Below, piece after piece: positions 13,801 to 24,487 of a DNA stretch of 64,000 nucleotides. Below the pieces are notes generated by a model. That model was not told where the DNA came from and made no database searches. It saw only the letters and a program-made list of their open reading frames with translations. A program made the position numbers and the translations under genes. The stretch comes from Corylus avellana (taxonomy: Eukaryota; Streptophyta; Magnoliopsida; Fagales; Betulaceae): positions 26,193,513-26,257,512 of the forward strand of contig NC_081545.1 in the NCBI RefSeq assembly GCF_901000735.1, given 5' to 3'. Within the stretch, counting starts at the first letter, position 1, and each line of letters opens with the position of its first letter.

Positions 13801-14305
13801 ACAAAATAAACGTAAAAATTAAAAAAGAATTAGAAAAAAGAACCTGGATATATCCAAGTTTTGGCTGCCTCAGCATCAATGTCAATGCAGCTCACCCGTT
13901 CATCGCCCTCTACGCCATCTTGATCACGTAACTCGGTGCCCCGATTCTGCGACTGAGGCCTCGGTGGGCCCGCCTTGGCCACGAACTTGTCGAGCGTGGA
14001 TTGCCGAGAAACCCCGGCCTTTTGCTTGGTCTTAGAAGATGAAGCATTTGAAACAGGAGTGGTAAAATGGGAAATAAATTGGTCAGCGTGCGAAGTGGAG
14101 GGCTTAGCGGTTTGGCAAGCCACATCGATTTCTCTAACGGCTGCTTCCCAATCGAAACCCTAAAGAGAGACAGAGAAAGAGAAAGAGAAAGAGTGAGAAA
14201 CAAAACGGTGAGTTTAGAGAGAGATAGAGTGAGTGTGAGAGGAAATGGACATACGTCGTCGTCTTCGTCTTCGTCGATGATTTGGTGAGTAATGGTTGAG
14301 GTCAT
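1815..14305 (-). CDS. FANCM: FANCM-type DNA helicase (partial at 3' end)
   Basis: This is a superfamily 2 helicase/translocase of the FANCM/MPH1 family, which remodels replication forks and recombination intermediates in the nucleus and limits crossovers in plants. Exons (high to low): 14305-14255, 14159-13844, 13172-13029, 11958-11876, 11794-11680, 10283-10192, 10070-10016, 9938-9817, 9737-9624, 7994-7801, 7168-7038, 6262-6202, 6099-6029, 5566-5516, 5450-5285, 5133-5006, 4900-4565, 4482-4416, 3617-2955, 2829-2344, 2203-2152, 1961-1815. Visible motifs are Walker A LPTGLGKT (about residue 148), DEAH box VIDEAH (about 249), LTATPG (about 280) and QRMGRTGR (about 575). Phases join correctly except between exons 14 and 15, where one extra T breaks the frame. 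The last traced exon ends in an open codon (MMAIYR), so the C-terminus lies left of the window. About 1,215 codons are present, slightly short of the plant family length. The ATG at 14305 opens an acidic start (MTSTITHQ) directly upstream of the conserved exon 2. Confidence 0.93.
2047..2062 (+). repeat. G16 homopolymer run
   Basis: Sixteen consecutive G follow a T run, and another G7 tract lies just downstream, inside the FANCM intron between the exons at 2203-2152 and 1961-1815. The gene-sense strand is therefore C-rich. Length is prone to polymerase slippage and assembly error. Confidence 0.85.
5134..5284 (-). other. U12-type AT-AC intron in FANCM
   Basis: Read on the minus strand, this 151 bp intron starts ATATCCTT, the U12 donor consensus. 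It ends with TTCCTTGAC, a match to the U12 branch-site consensus TTCCTTRAC, followed about nine bases later by terminal AC. Joining 5285 to 5133 gives CGA GTT G|TA GTT TTA, reading GRVVVLACEG as expected in this helicase family. GT-AG alternatives here give stops or the wrong phase. Splicing would need the minor spliceosome. Confidence 0.9.
7582..7720. mobile_element. Mutator-type MITE in FANCM intron
   Basis: A 139 bp element has terminal inverted repeats of about 20 bp: the left end contains AATGCTACTCTTCACAC and the right end its reverse complement. A perfect nine-base direct repeat, AAAATGAGC, flanks it (7573-7581 and 7721-7729). A nine-base target duplication with no coding sequence fits a Mutator-derived MITE. 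A second internal inverted pair (GTTTTAAGTG with CACTTAAAAC) flanks a T-rich centre. It lies in the intron between the exons at 7994-7801 and 7168-7038. Confidence 0.8.
8509..9038. repeat. Tandem duplication, period 265 bp, FANCM intron
   Basis: Two adjacent copies (8509-8773 and 8774 to about 9038) of the same intronic sequence differ at only a few positions. The shift is 265 bases at both the left anchor (TTGTATTTAATTTTTCTCC) and the right anchor (GGGACACAATAAGAG). They lie in the intron between exons 9737-9624 and 7994-7801. No TIRs or coding sequence were seen, so this looks like a recent unequal exchange or replication slippage. Confidence 0.9.
10648..10997 (+). pseudogene. Ty1/copia polyprotein fossil
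   Basis: Plus-strand frames contain degraded copia polyprotein from the linker before reverse transcriptase. One segment reads DYVVYL, a stop, then [19 protein letters not shown] and [20 protein letters not shown], with the usual spacing before the copia RT core. Several stops and a frameshift show it is dead. The RT core itself is missing, because sequence identity ends after MAKNQ. It sits antisense inside the FANCM intron between exons 11794-11680 and 10283-10192. Confidence 0.8.
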
Positions 14306-14704
14306 CGGACTCTCTGGGCTTGACACAGAGAGAGAGAGAGAGAGAGTTCTCGCGGCAAAACTTTGAAAATGCCCTCCTGTTTTGGTGCGCTCGAATGAGC
14401 AGTGCGGGGCAAGCTACTGAGTGGGCTGTCTTCCGATCATGTACACTAAGCATGGGTAAGTAATGGGCTTGGCTCAAATCCAACCCATCTGGGTCCAACA
14501 AGGATTTTTTTTTGTTTTTTTTTTTTAATCCCAAGTGAAAATGGTGCTACTAGATTATTACCTTATATAAATCTTTGCTACATTCTTCTTCTTTTTTTTT
14601 TTTTTCATGAATATTTGCTACATTCATGAATTGAGAGAAGGGTTGCTGAAAATAGATTGTCTTCCTTATATAACTCCTATTTCTTTGGTGTAAATAGATT
14701 TGCA

Positions 14705-15259
14705 ACTCTTCACTAAGCTACAACATTAGGATAAAATCATAAGAAACTCATGGCCCATCCTTAGCATCCATTGTAGATGGACTTTTTGCATGAATGGAGG
14801 CTATGGAGCCATACTTCAAAACAATTGAGCTAAAAAAACATATTACATGACGGAGTCACACCGCTTGAGTGCACCCATTTGTTCATAACTCAAGTAAATA
14901 TTACATGTGGTTCAAAGTATTTAAATTTTGTTTGAAGTCGTTTCACTTATAAAAGTAGCAATATTTTTACACAAATTGATTTAACTCTTCACTAAGCTAT
15001 AACATTAGGATAAGAAACACCTCGCCCATCCTTAGCGTCCATTGTACATGGACTTTTTGCATGAATGGAGGCTATGGCGCCATACTTCAAAACAATTAAG
15101 CTAAAAATACATATTACACGACGGAGTCACACCACTCTAGTGCATCCATTTGTTCATAACTCAAGTAAATAACTAAATATTACATGTGGTTCAAAGTATT
15201 TAAATTTTGTTTGAAGTCATTTCACTTATAAAAGTAGCAATATTTTTACACAAATTGAT
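14705..15259. repeat. Tandem duplication, period 279 bp, in divergent promoter
   Basis: Copy 1 begins ACTCTTCACTAAGCTA at 14705 and copy 2 at 14984. Both end with ACAAATTGAT, at 14980 and 15259. The offset is 279 at both ends, although scattered substitutions and small compensating indels separate the copies. No terminal inverted repeats or coding content were seen. Confidence 0.9.
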
Positions 15260-15280
15260 ATAACATTGCTTACGTCGCTT

Positions 15281-15379
15281 TCAAAGAGTAGCTCAATCGG
15301 CCAGAGGTTACGCCTCATGAAGCATCATTAGTTTGAATATTATTTTGCCCTTCTTGTGCGAAAATGGAAAAAAAAAAAC
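15281..15379 (+). mobile_element. tRNA-derived SINE-like fragment
   Basis: TAGCTCAATCGG matches the Pol III A-box consensus TRGCNNARYNGG exactly. It is followed at tRNA-like spacing by a weak B-box (AGTTTGAATAT) and ends in an A-rich tail. It is related in layout to the fragments at 33352-33463, 39271-39375 and 40296-40358. It is not a folded tRNA gene. Confidence 0.5.
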
Positions 15380-15761
15380 TCCTTATCTCAATTTTCAAAA
15401 TAAAAAATATATTTATATAGATAAAAATAGAAAATATGTGTGCTTACCTTGGTAATTTAGTCATTTTATATCTTTTTCATTTAACTTAACAAAGGTAACT
15501 AACCCTGAAACTTCAAAATAAAGTTTAAGCGAGGAAAAGTTTAAGCAAGTAAAATATAGGTAGTAGTTTATGAAATAAATAAATTATATATATATAAAAT
15601 TTACCCCAAAAAACTAAATACATGGACTAGCTGCTATGGACATAGACCGGATCTTTGACTTTGAGTTCAGTGGACCAACAAAAGTATAATAGTAATATAG
15701 CATACACCGAAAAGCTCGGGATTAATCTTTAAAAAAAATAAAAAACAGAAAAATAGAAAGA

Positions 15762-18700
15762 ATGGGTAGCGCAAGCCGAGTGTTGCTCTTCTTCCCAAGA
15801 CCCTCTCTTTACACCGTTCATCTGCGATTCAAATCCGTCACAGCTCAGTACTCTTCGTCACCTACCACCACTTCTAGGTTTTCTCGTATGGCCACGGAGG
15901 CCTCGCCGTCGTCTTCGTCCTCTTCTTCCGTCACCGACGGTCACGGTATCAACTCTCCCACGAATGGCGAGACAGTTTCCTCCCCCGCTTCCTCTGCCAT
16001 CGATTTTCTCTTTCTCTGCCACCGCCTCAAGGTAATAACTCCCATGTATACTCTTTTTTTTAGCTGAGAAAATGCGGGAAAAAAAATGAGAGAAAGTTAC
16101 GCTCTATATGGGCGGAGCTGAGAAAAACCAAAGCAACGCGAGGGAAGAGATGGTAAAGTTTGAATCTTGTTCTGGATGAAATAACCTTCCGGTGTTTCTC
16201 AGATGACCAGTTACCAAACAGGAGATTGATTTTCTCTTCCATTTGTGGTTTTGAATGGTTTGATATTAACGTGTTTAAGAAATCTGAAATTTAGACAACA
16301 AAAAGAGCTGGATGGGTACGGAAGGAAGTTAAGGATCCGGAATCTATAGCTGATCACATGTATCGAATGGGACTGATGGCTCTCATTGCTCCGGATATTC
16401 CTGGTGTCCAACGTGACAAGTTAGGGGTTTCTGTTACTTTCACTTTTGATCTTTTACTGTATATTTCCCTCTCTCATTGAAATGCGATGACTGCTTTTTA
16501 TTTGATTTTTAATTTTCCCTATTTTTCTGAGAGTGCTTCAATCTTGAATTTCAGGTGTATAAAAATGGCAATTGTTCATGATATTGCAGAAGGTGAGCTA
16601 TTTTCCTTTTAACAATTTCATGCTCTTTACTTCGTTTTTTCTTAAGGAAAAAATTATAGCTTTTCTTTTTCTTTTTTAACTAGATTCTTCCAACATGTGG
16701 CGATGGAATTAATTTCATGGGAAGTGTTGATGATTTTAAAATTGCAATTAGTTAGAAAAAATAGTGATGACGAATGCAAGTTAAGGGTTTTTTTTTTTTT
16801 TTTTCCTTTTGTTTTTTGCCTTCTGATTTACTTGTTTTCCAGTTTCGTTTCATGTATTTCAGTTCCCTTCTAAGTTCTACCTGAAGAAAAATTGAAAATT
16901 GGTATGATTTGAAAGTTAGTCATTTTATTGGTACTAACTTCTTTGGTTAATTGAAAGGATTTAAAAGAACTTGTAAAATGTAACCAACTCTTGGGAAAAT
17001 AGCAAAGACTGAAACTAGCAAGATTGCAGTGGAAGATGCAGAATTTGGTAGATTGTGGAATTCCAGTTCAAGTAACTTAAGAATTTGAGAATCCAGATAA
17101 GGCTGTAATGGAATCTAGCCGAGTCAAACTCGACTTGACAAGACTAATATGGTGTTCAGGCTTGAGCTTAAGTTAAGATTACTGTACAATCAAACTTGAG
17201 CTTGTTAAAAATTCAATTAGCTTGAATGCTAAGTATTGTATAGGCTTGCTATACGCTTTGTACTGTCCTTCAGTGCATTCTCTCACTTAACCATAAGTTG
17301 TTTTTTCCTTGTAAACATTGTGTGGGCAGCCATTGTTGGGGACATTACCCCTGCAGATGGGATTTCAAAGGCAGAGAAGAGTCGACGAGAACAGGAAGCT
17401 TTAGACCACATGTGCAAATTACTGGGTGGAGGATCAAGAGGTACTTTATTCATTAATCTCTCCGTGTGTGTCTATTGGTGTGCCTGTGTTATAACAAATT
17501 TTGGTTTCTTAATCTAATTTGAAAACTGCAGCCCAAGAAATAGGTGAGTTGTGGTTGGAATATGAGGAGAATTCTTCACCAGAAGCTAAAATTGTGAAGG
17601 ACCTTGACAAGGTATATAGCATCCACAGTAATGTATTTTGTTTAATAATTAATTGTTGACACTACTTTTGATGCGAGTTTCAGTTTCAAGTCACTTTTAT
17701 CTTCAAAGGTATAATGTTTTCAATATCTGATGTTCTCAATTTAACTTGTGTGAGGAATTGGTTTCTTATACAGTACCGTGCTCAACAATGACTTGTTGCT
17801 TCTGCAATACAACAGTCAGGCACAACTTGTTTTTGTTTTTTGTTTTTTTATGTTTTTTTTTTGTTTTTAAACTTATCAAAAAAAAAAAAAAATCCTGTTG
17901 AAGGCCTTTACTTGGAAGAATTTAATTAATGATATTTTGTTTTGGAATAGGGTAGTATGGTAAGATATAAACTTAATGGGGGCATACTTTTATTTTATTT
18001 TTTCTCTTGAGAGGGGCAATATATGCAAAAGTTTAGTAAAAGAAGTAAAAATGAAGATGTAGAAAAGTAATCAGTAAAGTAGTTCATTGACTTACCAAAA
18101 ACAGAAAAAGAGAAAAGAAAGTGGCGAATAAGCCAGATTCTAATAATAGCACACTGTAAAGGTAGCATTTGAAGTGGTGTCGATAAAACTATGCACTGAT
18201 AATTGATGAATCGTGTTTGTACTTGAAAGCTTCTTTCTGATTGGTTGTTACATATACTAGATAATTTGATCCGTAAATTCAATGTTCCAACCAGGTGGAG
18301 ATGATACTTCAAGCCTTAGAATATGAAAATGGTAAGGCTTCTTATGTTTATATTTTCTTTACCATTTTGTGCAGTTGCATACTTATGTTATTTCTCTGGG
18401 AGTTGTATGTGTAATATCTGAAATCCCAACATTTTTGCATAAAAAAAAAATAATAATAAAAATAAATAAATAAATAAGGGATATGCCTGATGATGTGCAC
18501 AACATGCATATAGTCCTAACAGAAATTGCCATCATTCCCATCTTGGTTTCGTAATTAGAAGGTGATGAATAAGTTCAAGTTTGAGCATCTTAAGTAACGA
18601 GAATTAACTACTTTAAATAATAGTTGGGGAGTTGGTCTGTGAGTGCACATTTATGAAATTTAAGAATAATCATGGTAAGAGGATGATGACCAAATAATAA

Positions 18701-19879
18701 TACGTGCTTTTATATTATATCCCATCAAATAATTCCTATCTCTCACATAATAATACTTAATATGTCCCGAAATATATGGAAGTTTGCAAATGACATTCAT
18801 TTTAATGAAACAAAATAGACATAGCAATCTTTCTTTATAGTAATGCTGCATATCACACATACATCCCACAAATATCCCACACAGTTCACCTAGCAAGGTG
18901 TCTAGTAGCCATTGGATATTTTTCTAAAAGGTCCTTAGGTGAGCCAAGAAGGTGGGTTTAAATATGGACAAAAGGTTGGTCAAATTTAAGGGTAATAGAA
19001 GAAGTAGATTTTCGATTTTGGGAAACTAATTTATGTATTGGGACAGCCTAAAAAGGAAAGCATTTTATCTATTTTGGGATGGAGGGAATATGCGAGTTTT
19101 AAATTCCACCAACGTGGAACAAAGTTTGCCATATTATGTTATGGATTTGTGATATAAATATTAAAATAATATCTAATAATTATGGGTACTGATGCTACTT
19201 TTGGCTTTATGAGCAGAGCAAGGGAAAGAGTTGGAGGAGTTTTTCCTGTCAACCGCTGGTACACAAATTCTGACTTATCTGGCTTTATGCCCTCCCGTCT
19301 ACAACATAATTTCCCTTTTCTCTGTTGCTAATTGCAGAGCTTGAAGTATCTACAAATGCCTAGATGTGTAAAGTTAGTTAATCATTAGTTGAATCCACCG
19401 AGATCATCATATTTGTGAACCAACAGTACTTTTAACTATAGGATATGCCTTAGAAAATTTGCATGCTAGGTGTCTTCTTTGGAATTCTATTGGGCTCATT
19501 ATCTATCTTCATCATATGAAACAATAAGGCATGCATATTGGGTTTTTCTTTAGCAATGATGCACCAGCAGAAAAAGAGAAGATAACCTAAATGCATTCTT
19601 AATTAAGGAATGATGAGTGAATGCTTTTATCTTTTATCACTAAGGCATATTTATTTTCTTGAAGTTTTCATGGCAGTGAAAGTGTTATTTCGAAACATTC
19701 CTCTATTTTTCTTTAAGAACTAAAGAATAAAAAGACATGTAAAAATTTTTTTAAAAAAAAATTCTTTAATACTGCATATATAGCCGATGCTTGTTAACTT
19801 TTATGCAGGGAAGTTTCAGACTGAATTGGGCAAAGCTTGGGCGTTTGAGATAGCATCAAGAAGAAGAAAGGAAGCCTGA
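15762..19879 (+). CDS. HDDC2: HD-domain 5'-deoxynucleotidase (HDDC2/YfbR-like)
   Basis: Eight exons (15762-16031, 16295-16419, 16555-16592, 17330-17440, 17532-17611, 18295-18331, 19217-19258, 19809-19879) join in frame to 257 codons plus TGA. Family members are metal-dependent HD hydrolases that dephosphorylate deoxynucleoside monophosphates. The metal ligands are visible: His in SIADHMYR (about 111), the His-Asp pair in IVHDIAE (140-141) and Asp in KDLDK (205 or 207). The domain ends with GKAWAFEIASRRR, as in plant homologues. The first 80 residues are Ser/Arg-rich with few acidic residues near the start, which suggests an organelle transit peptide. A second in-frame Met (RMATEA) could give a shorter cytosolic form. 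A polyadenylation-like AATAAA lies near 20058. Confidence 0.93.
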
Positions 19880-22105
19880 TTTCGACCTTAAGTTCCAATC
19901 CTCCTCTGACTGCTCATCTCACATCACTCATTTTACTCGCGAGCTAGAGAACCACAAACAGAAGTGGGAGGAGGCCAGAGAGAGCTTGTTGCATAACGGG
20001 AGGAAATATGAACTGTGCAGTCAAAGTGAAGCATATGGAAGAGCAGCATAAGAAAAACAATAAATTGATCAGCTACTGGCATATCTCATATTTCATATTG
20101 TAGCTCTAGTCTCAGAGATCAGACACTACTCCTTGTTAAAACAGTTTTAGTAGATGGTGTAACCGGTATGACTTCATGTAAACAATAATTGCATTTAATA
20201 CAAAATCTATTTTGGCAAGTTGACCTAAACTGAGAGTCTCAGTTTAGGTTTGTTGTTAGGGTTAGAGCATTTCCAGCAGCTTCTTCGTTGTTTTCCCTAT
20301 ATTTAAGGATCTAACCTACTTTTTGCTTTCCTATGTTAAAATATGCCCCAATAGCTTCTCTTAATCGTTCCTTATATCATTAAAATAATATTTTCTTTTA
20401 TTCTAAAAACATTTTTCTTTTTCTTTCCATCTCTCTCTCATCTCCGTCTTCTTTCTCTCCCTGACTTCTTCACTTTCATCTCCTTCTTTTCTTTCCCCGA
20501 GCCGCACCTCCCTTTCTCGATCTCACTCTCATCCCCCCCCAGACCAGCAAGCAAGAGGAACAACCACAGACCAGCAAGCATAGATCAAGAGGAACAACCA
20601 GCAAGCAAGCTACAATGATTTTGGTTTCTTGAGGGGTTTTGGTTTTGATTTTGATTTTGATTTTGGTTTCTATTTTTTTTAATTTTGCAATCTACCTTTT
20701 TTGGTTTCTATGGTTGATTTTTGCAATCTACTGGAATTAGTTTCCTTAAGGGTTGAAAGTTGTGTATTATTCTTGTCCCTGCGCCGCTTCTCTGCTTGGC
20801 TATGTCTCTTGGAAGGAGTTGCACCTCCATCTTCTCCAACCCCTCCTCCTTCAGATGGGAAGCCATGGAATTGAAATCTGGAGTTGGTGGAAGCTGAGAC
20901 ATGGGGCGGCAGGGGCCAAATTTATACAACCAGCAAGCAATCTATTGGGTTTCTATTTCTATAGTTGATTTTGGTTTCTATTTTTATTTATTTATTTTAT
21001 TGCAATCTACCGTCTTCTTTTTTTGGTTTCTATGGTTGATTTTTGCAATCTATTAGGTTTTTTTTTTTTATCTGGGTTCTTTTGCAATCTTCAAATGGCT
21101 TGTGTCCAGATGAAGGGCAGAAGACGAAGAGGACGGAGAAGAAGAACAGACAAAAATAATGGAGATGTGCGTAAAAAGATGTGAGAGGAGAGAGAGTGTT
21201 TTTTTTTTTATGATTATAATAATCGTATGGATTGCTACAGTTGCAGCTGATGGTTTAAGGAACTATATAGGGAATTTGCTGTGAGACGTTTTTTGTGATT
21301 TTTTGGACATATTTTCAAAATTTAGGGAACAACTTTCCTTATAGAGAGTCTGCTGAAAATGCTCTTAGATGCCTTTTTGGTCTATGTGCTTTGCACTTCT
21401 ATCAAATAACCTCGGTTTTAAAAACTGTGGGAAGTGGTACATGTAATTTTCTCATTCTCTGATTTAGTCTTTTCGTTTGTATTCCGTTCAAAATTTCACG
21501 GTATACAAAGTCAAAGCCATTCGACTTTTGAAACATCTCTCATGCCACATCATTCTTGCCACATCAACATTACTTAAAAATCTATAAAATATTTTTTTTC
21601 TAGAAAAAGCATTTCCCAAACCACATTGTTGGATATACTTCCTCACAAGAGCTTGAGCTTTATTTTTGAGTATCATACAACCAGATGGATGGCGTGACAG
21701 TAAAAAATCATTCTTTAGATCAATACAGGTAAAATAAAATAAAGTGTTGATTTAAAGATTGATTTTTACTGCCATTTCATTTAGTCTACTAAATAACATT
21801 AAAATTTTTTTTTCCCAGAGAGACATAGGGTGAAAATTTCCAAAGGGGAATGGACGGGCCCATAAGAAATTTTGGGGCTCAATGTTAAATAAGGACGGAC
21901 CCTGAGATAGTCCATGTGAATATTCTATGAAAATGCACGCGCCTGGCCCCATTCCTGGAGATGCAAGCGCAGCAACAGTGCGTTGGCTCTGTTCCAAATT
22001 TCCAATACAATAATTTGATATAATCCAGTTAGTAAACCGGAATTCTAACTACATAACAGCAAAAGGTCACGTTTCTTCTTCTCTTATTTGGTCATGTAAA
22101 GGGTC
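19880..22105. other. HDDC2 3' region and spacer with hAT-like element
   Basis: The first 350 bases are probably HDDC2 3' UTR. The hAT-like element at 20264-21365 fills most of the rest. From 21366 to 22105 I see only AT-rich sequence that should contain the promoter of the PPR gene. Short ORFs here have no recognisable domain. Confidence 0.6.
20264..21365. mobile_element. Non-autonomous TIR element, about 1.1 kb (hAT-like)
   Basis: The left end AGAGCATTTCCAGCAG is inverted at the right end (CTGCTGAAAATGCTCT, one mismatch). Ends of this AGAGCAT type are common on plant hAT-derived elements. The interior is pyrimidine-rich near the left end, with CT repeats, and has several repeats of TTGGTTTCTATGGTTGATTT. 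No transposase frame is present. I could not find a clean eight-base target duplication, so the superfamily is tentative. Confidence 0.55.
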
Positions 22106-24487
22106 ATGCTTCAAAGGATTAGATTTGGAAGTATCAAATTCTATCACACAAATATTGAATTCAGAAACAATAGTATAAGACAGTTTTATCATGAAACTAT
22201 CCATGTTGAGAGAATATACACCTATCGTTTAAAAATATGTGCAGAATCAAAGGCAATTTCGGAGGGACAAGCCCTCCATTCCCACATTATCAAACTCTTA
22301 GCAGAGCCTCAGACCACTGTCCTGAACAGTTTGGCCAACATGTACTTCAAATGTGGGTGCACTTCACTTGCTGAGCAGGTTTTTGACGAAATGCCTGAGC
22401 GAGATACTGTGTCCTGGAACACCATGCTAAGTGGCTATCTTTCAACTGGGCATGCTTGGAATGCCTTTATATGGTTTAAAATAATGTTAGGTTGTGGTGT
22501 TGTGCCTGACCAATTTAGTCTAAACAGTGTGCTCAAAGCTTGTTTTATGAATGGTGAACTTTGTGGAGGAGTACAAGTTCATGGACTTATTGTCAAGCTT
22601 GGTCTATGCGACAATGCCTTTGTGGGCAATGGGCTTATTGAACTATATGATGAATTTGATTGCTTTGATGAGTCGGTGAATGTATTTGATGCATTGGTCT
22701 ATAAGGATGTTGCTGTGATTAACACCATGATAAGGGTGTATGTGAAAATGGGGAATGTAGAGGAAGCTTTTGAAAAGTTCCGCTTGCTTTTCTCTGATAC
22801 AAGGGGACCCATGCGAGCTACATTTGTTAACTTGTTGTGTGCAATAAGTGGATATGAGAGTTTGAAAGAAGGATTGCTTGTTCATGGTTTAATAATTAAG
22901 CTTGGGTTGGAAGGTCAGGGTGTTGTGGAGAACTCACTTGTTCGGATGTACTGTAGTTGTGGTGCCCTGGATGAAGCTTTTGACTCGCTTCTTTATCTTG
23001 GTAGCAAGAATGTCAAGTCATGGACCACTTTGATATCCCAGTTCACTATTCATGGATGCTTTCAAGAAGCCATGCATGTTTTTCAGTGGCTGCACCGTGA
23101 TAATGTTGTAGCATTGGATGAATTCATGCTAGTATGCATTCTTAATGCATCAGCTGCATCTAAGTGCTTATGTTTGGGTACTCAGATACATTCCATCATC
23201 ATAACAACTGGAATTGGGCTACATAAAGGTATTGGGTCTGCTTTAATGGACATGTATTCAAACTGTTTCTGTTTAGAAGATATGTACAAGGTGCTTCAAC
23301 AAGTCGGTCGTAAATGTGATTTATTAACTTGGACAACAGTTATCTCTGGTAATGTTCACATTGGGTTACCCATCGAAGCTTTAAAGTACTTTTCCCAAAT
23401 GCTAAATGAAGGCGTGAGACCAGATGCAGTTGTATGTGTCAGTCTTCTTACAGGATGTATTGATCTACAGACTATTGAACATGGTGAAATGGTACACGCT
23501 TATGTCACCAAGTCTGGAAATGGAACCAAAAGTTATGTTCAGACTGCTTTGATTTCGCTCTACGCCAACTTTGGATGCTTCAACAGTGCTGAAAAGATTC
23601 TTGCTAGGAGGATAGAGTATGATGTTGTTTCAGTGACAGCACTGATATCAGGTTATGCAAAATTTGGAAATGGTATACAAGCTTTATTTTGGTTTAGAAA
23701 CGTGCTGAGGGAAGGTATTTCACCTAACAACTTCACTCTTGCAAGTGCTCTTATGGCTTCTACCAAATCAACAGCTATCTCAACTGGAAGGTCACTACAC
23801 AACCTAATTATAAAAGTAGGACTGGAAGATGATAACTTTGTTGCTAGCAGTCTGATTGACATGTACTCCAAGTGTGGGGCCATAGAAGATGCTGTTCATT
23901 ATTTCAGCAGGACACACCATCAAGATATTGTCGTATGGAATAGCCTGCTTGCAGGCCATGCTCATCATGGGAATGGAGAAGAAGTTTTGAAGGCGTTTGA
24001 TAAGATGCAAATTTGTGGAATAAAGCCTGACAGGATCACATTTCTTTCAGTCCTTTCCGGCTGCAGCCATGGAGCGCTTACGGACAAGGTGATGGAATAT
24101 TTCTGTATGATGCGTGATGCTTATGGAATCAGTCCTATGGTGGAGCATTATGCTTGTGTTATAGATTCTCTTGGGCGTGCTGGATTATTTAAGAAGGCAG
24201 TCAAATTTATAGAGACATTGAGTTTTATTCCCTGCATGCTAATTTTAAGGTCATTACTCAGTTCTTGTATTCTTCATGGATGCATTCGTCTTGGCTTAGC
24301 TGTTGTAGCAAAGATGATAGTGCTAGGTGGAGATGAAGTTGCAACTTATGCATTGCTTTCGAAATTATGTGCTGCTGATGAGAGATGGGGTGATACACTA
24401 AAAGCAAGGGAGATAATGAAGAAGAATTTAGGGCAACCGAAGAAGGTTGGCACCAGCTGGATTGAGAGCACAAGCGTTCCATCTTAA
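22106..24487 (+). CDS. Pentatricopeptide repeat protein, PLS/E type
   Basis: A single uninterrupted 793-codon reading frame, as usual for plant PPR genes. Repeats of about 31-36 residues run almost the whole length, with signatures such as LANMYFKCGCTSLAEQVFDE, DTVSWNTMLSGY, LIDMYSKCGAIEDAVHYF and DIVVWNSLLAGHAHHGNGEE. The mixture of repeat lengths is that of the PLS subfamily. The C-terminus has an E-like stretch ending GTSWIEST but no DYW deaminase. Such proteins bind organelle RNA one repeat per base and act in editing, splicing or stability. The basic N-terminus (MLQRIRFGSIKFY) fits mitochondrial or plastid import. Which member of the family it is, and its RNA target, cannot be read from the sequence. 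Confidence 0.93.
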   Translation: MLQRIRFGSIKFYHTNIEFRNNSIRQFYHETIHVERIYTYRLKICAESKAISEGQALHSHIIKLLAEPQTTVLNSLANMYFKCGCTSLAEQVFDEMPERDTVSWNTMLSGYLSTGHAWNAFIWFKIMLGCGVVPDQFSLNSVLKACFMNGELCGGVQVHGLIVKLGLCDNAFVGNGLIELYDEFDCFDESVNVFDALVYKDVAVINTMIRVYVKMGNVEEAFEKFRLLFSDTRGPMRATFVNLLCAISGYESLKEGLLVHGLIIKLGLEGQGVVENSLVRMYCSCGALDEAFDSLLYLGSKNVKSWTTLISQFTIHGCFQEAMHVFQWLHRDNVVALDEFMLVCILNASAASKCLCLGTQIHSIIITTGIGLHKGIGSALMDMYSNCFCLEDMYKVLQQVGRKCDLLTWTTVISGNVHIGLPIEALKYFSQMLNEGVRPDAVVCVSLLTGCIDLQTIEHGEMVHAYVTKSGNGTKSYVQTALISLYANFGCFNSAEKILARRIEYDVVSVTALISGYAKFGNGIQALFWFRNVLREGISPNNFTLASALMASTKSTAISTGRSLHNLIIKVGLEDDNFVASSLIDMYSKCGAIEDAVHYFSRTHHQDIVVWNSLLAGHAHHGNGEEVLKAFDKMQICGIKPDRITFLSVLSGCSHGALTDKVMEYFCMMRDAYGISPMVEHYACVIDSLGRAGLFKKAVKFIETLSFIPCMLILRSLLSSCILHGCIRLGLAVVAKMIVLGGDEVATYALLSKLCAADERWGDTLKAREIMKKNLGQPKKVGTSWIESTSVPS

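Larger units (their letters stand above)
14306..15761. promoter_or_regulatory. Shared FANCM / HDDC2 divergent promoter region
   Basis: These 1,456 bases separate the two start codons and must carry both promoters. Next to the FANCM start is a (GA)n tract at about 14325-14344, typical of plant 5' UTRs. The middle holds a 279 bp tandem duplication and a SINE-like fragment. I could not assign TATA boxes with confidence because the region is AT-rich throughout. Confidence 0.55.

Noticed and set aside
13910..14534. Minus ORFs across the FANCM start (MSSPESP..., MGLKKKNKK...)
   Set aside because: They run through the intron between exons 1 and 2 or the GA-rich leader; only the spliced frame matches the family.
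15281..15379. Possible tRNA gene
   Set aside because: The A-box is perfect but there is no acceptor stem and the B-box is weak; a poly-A tail fits a SINE instead.
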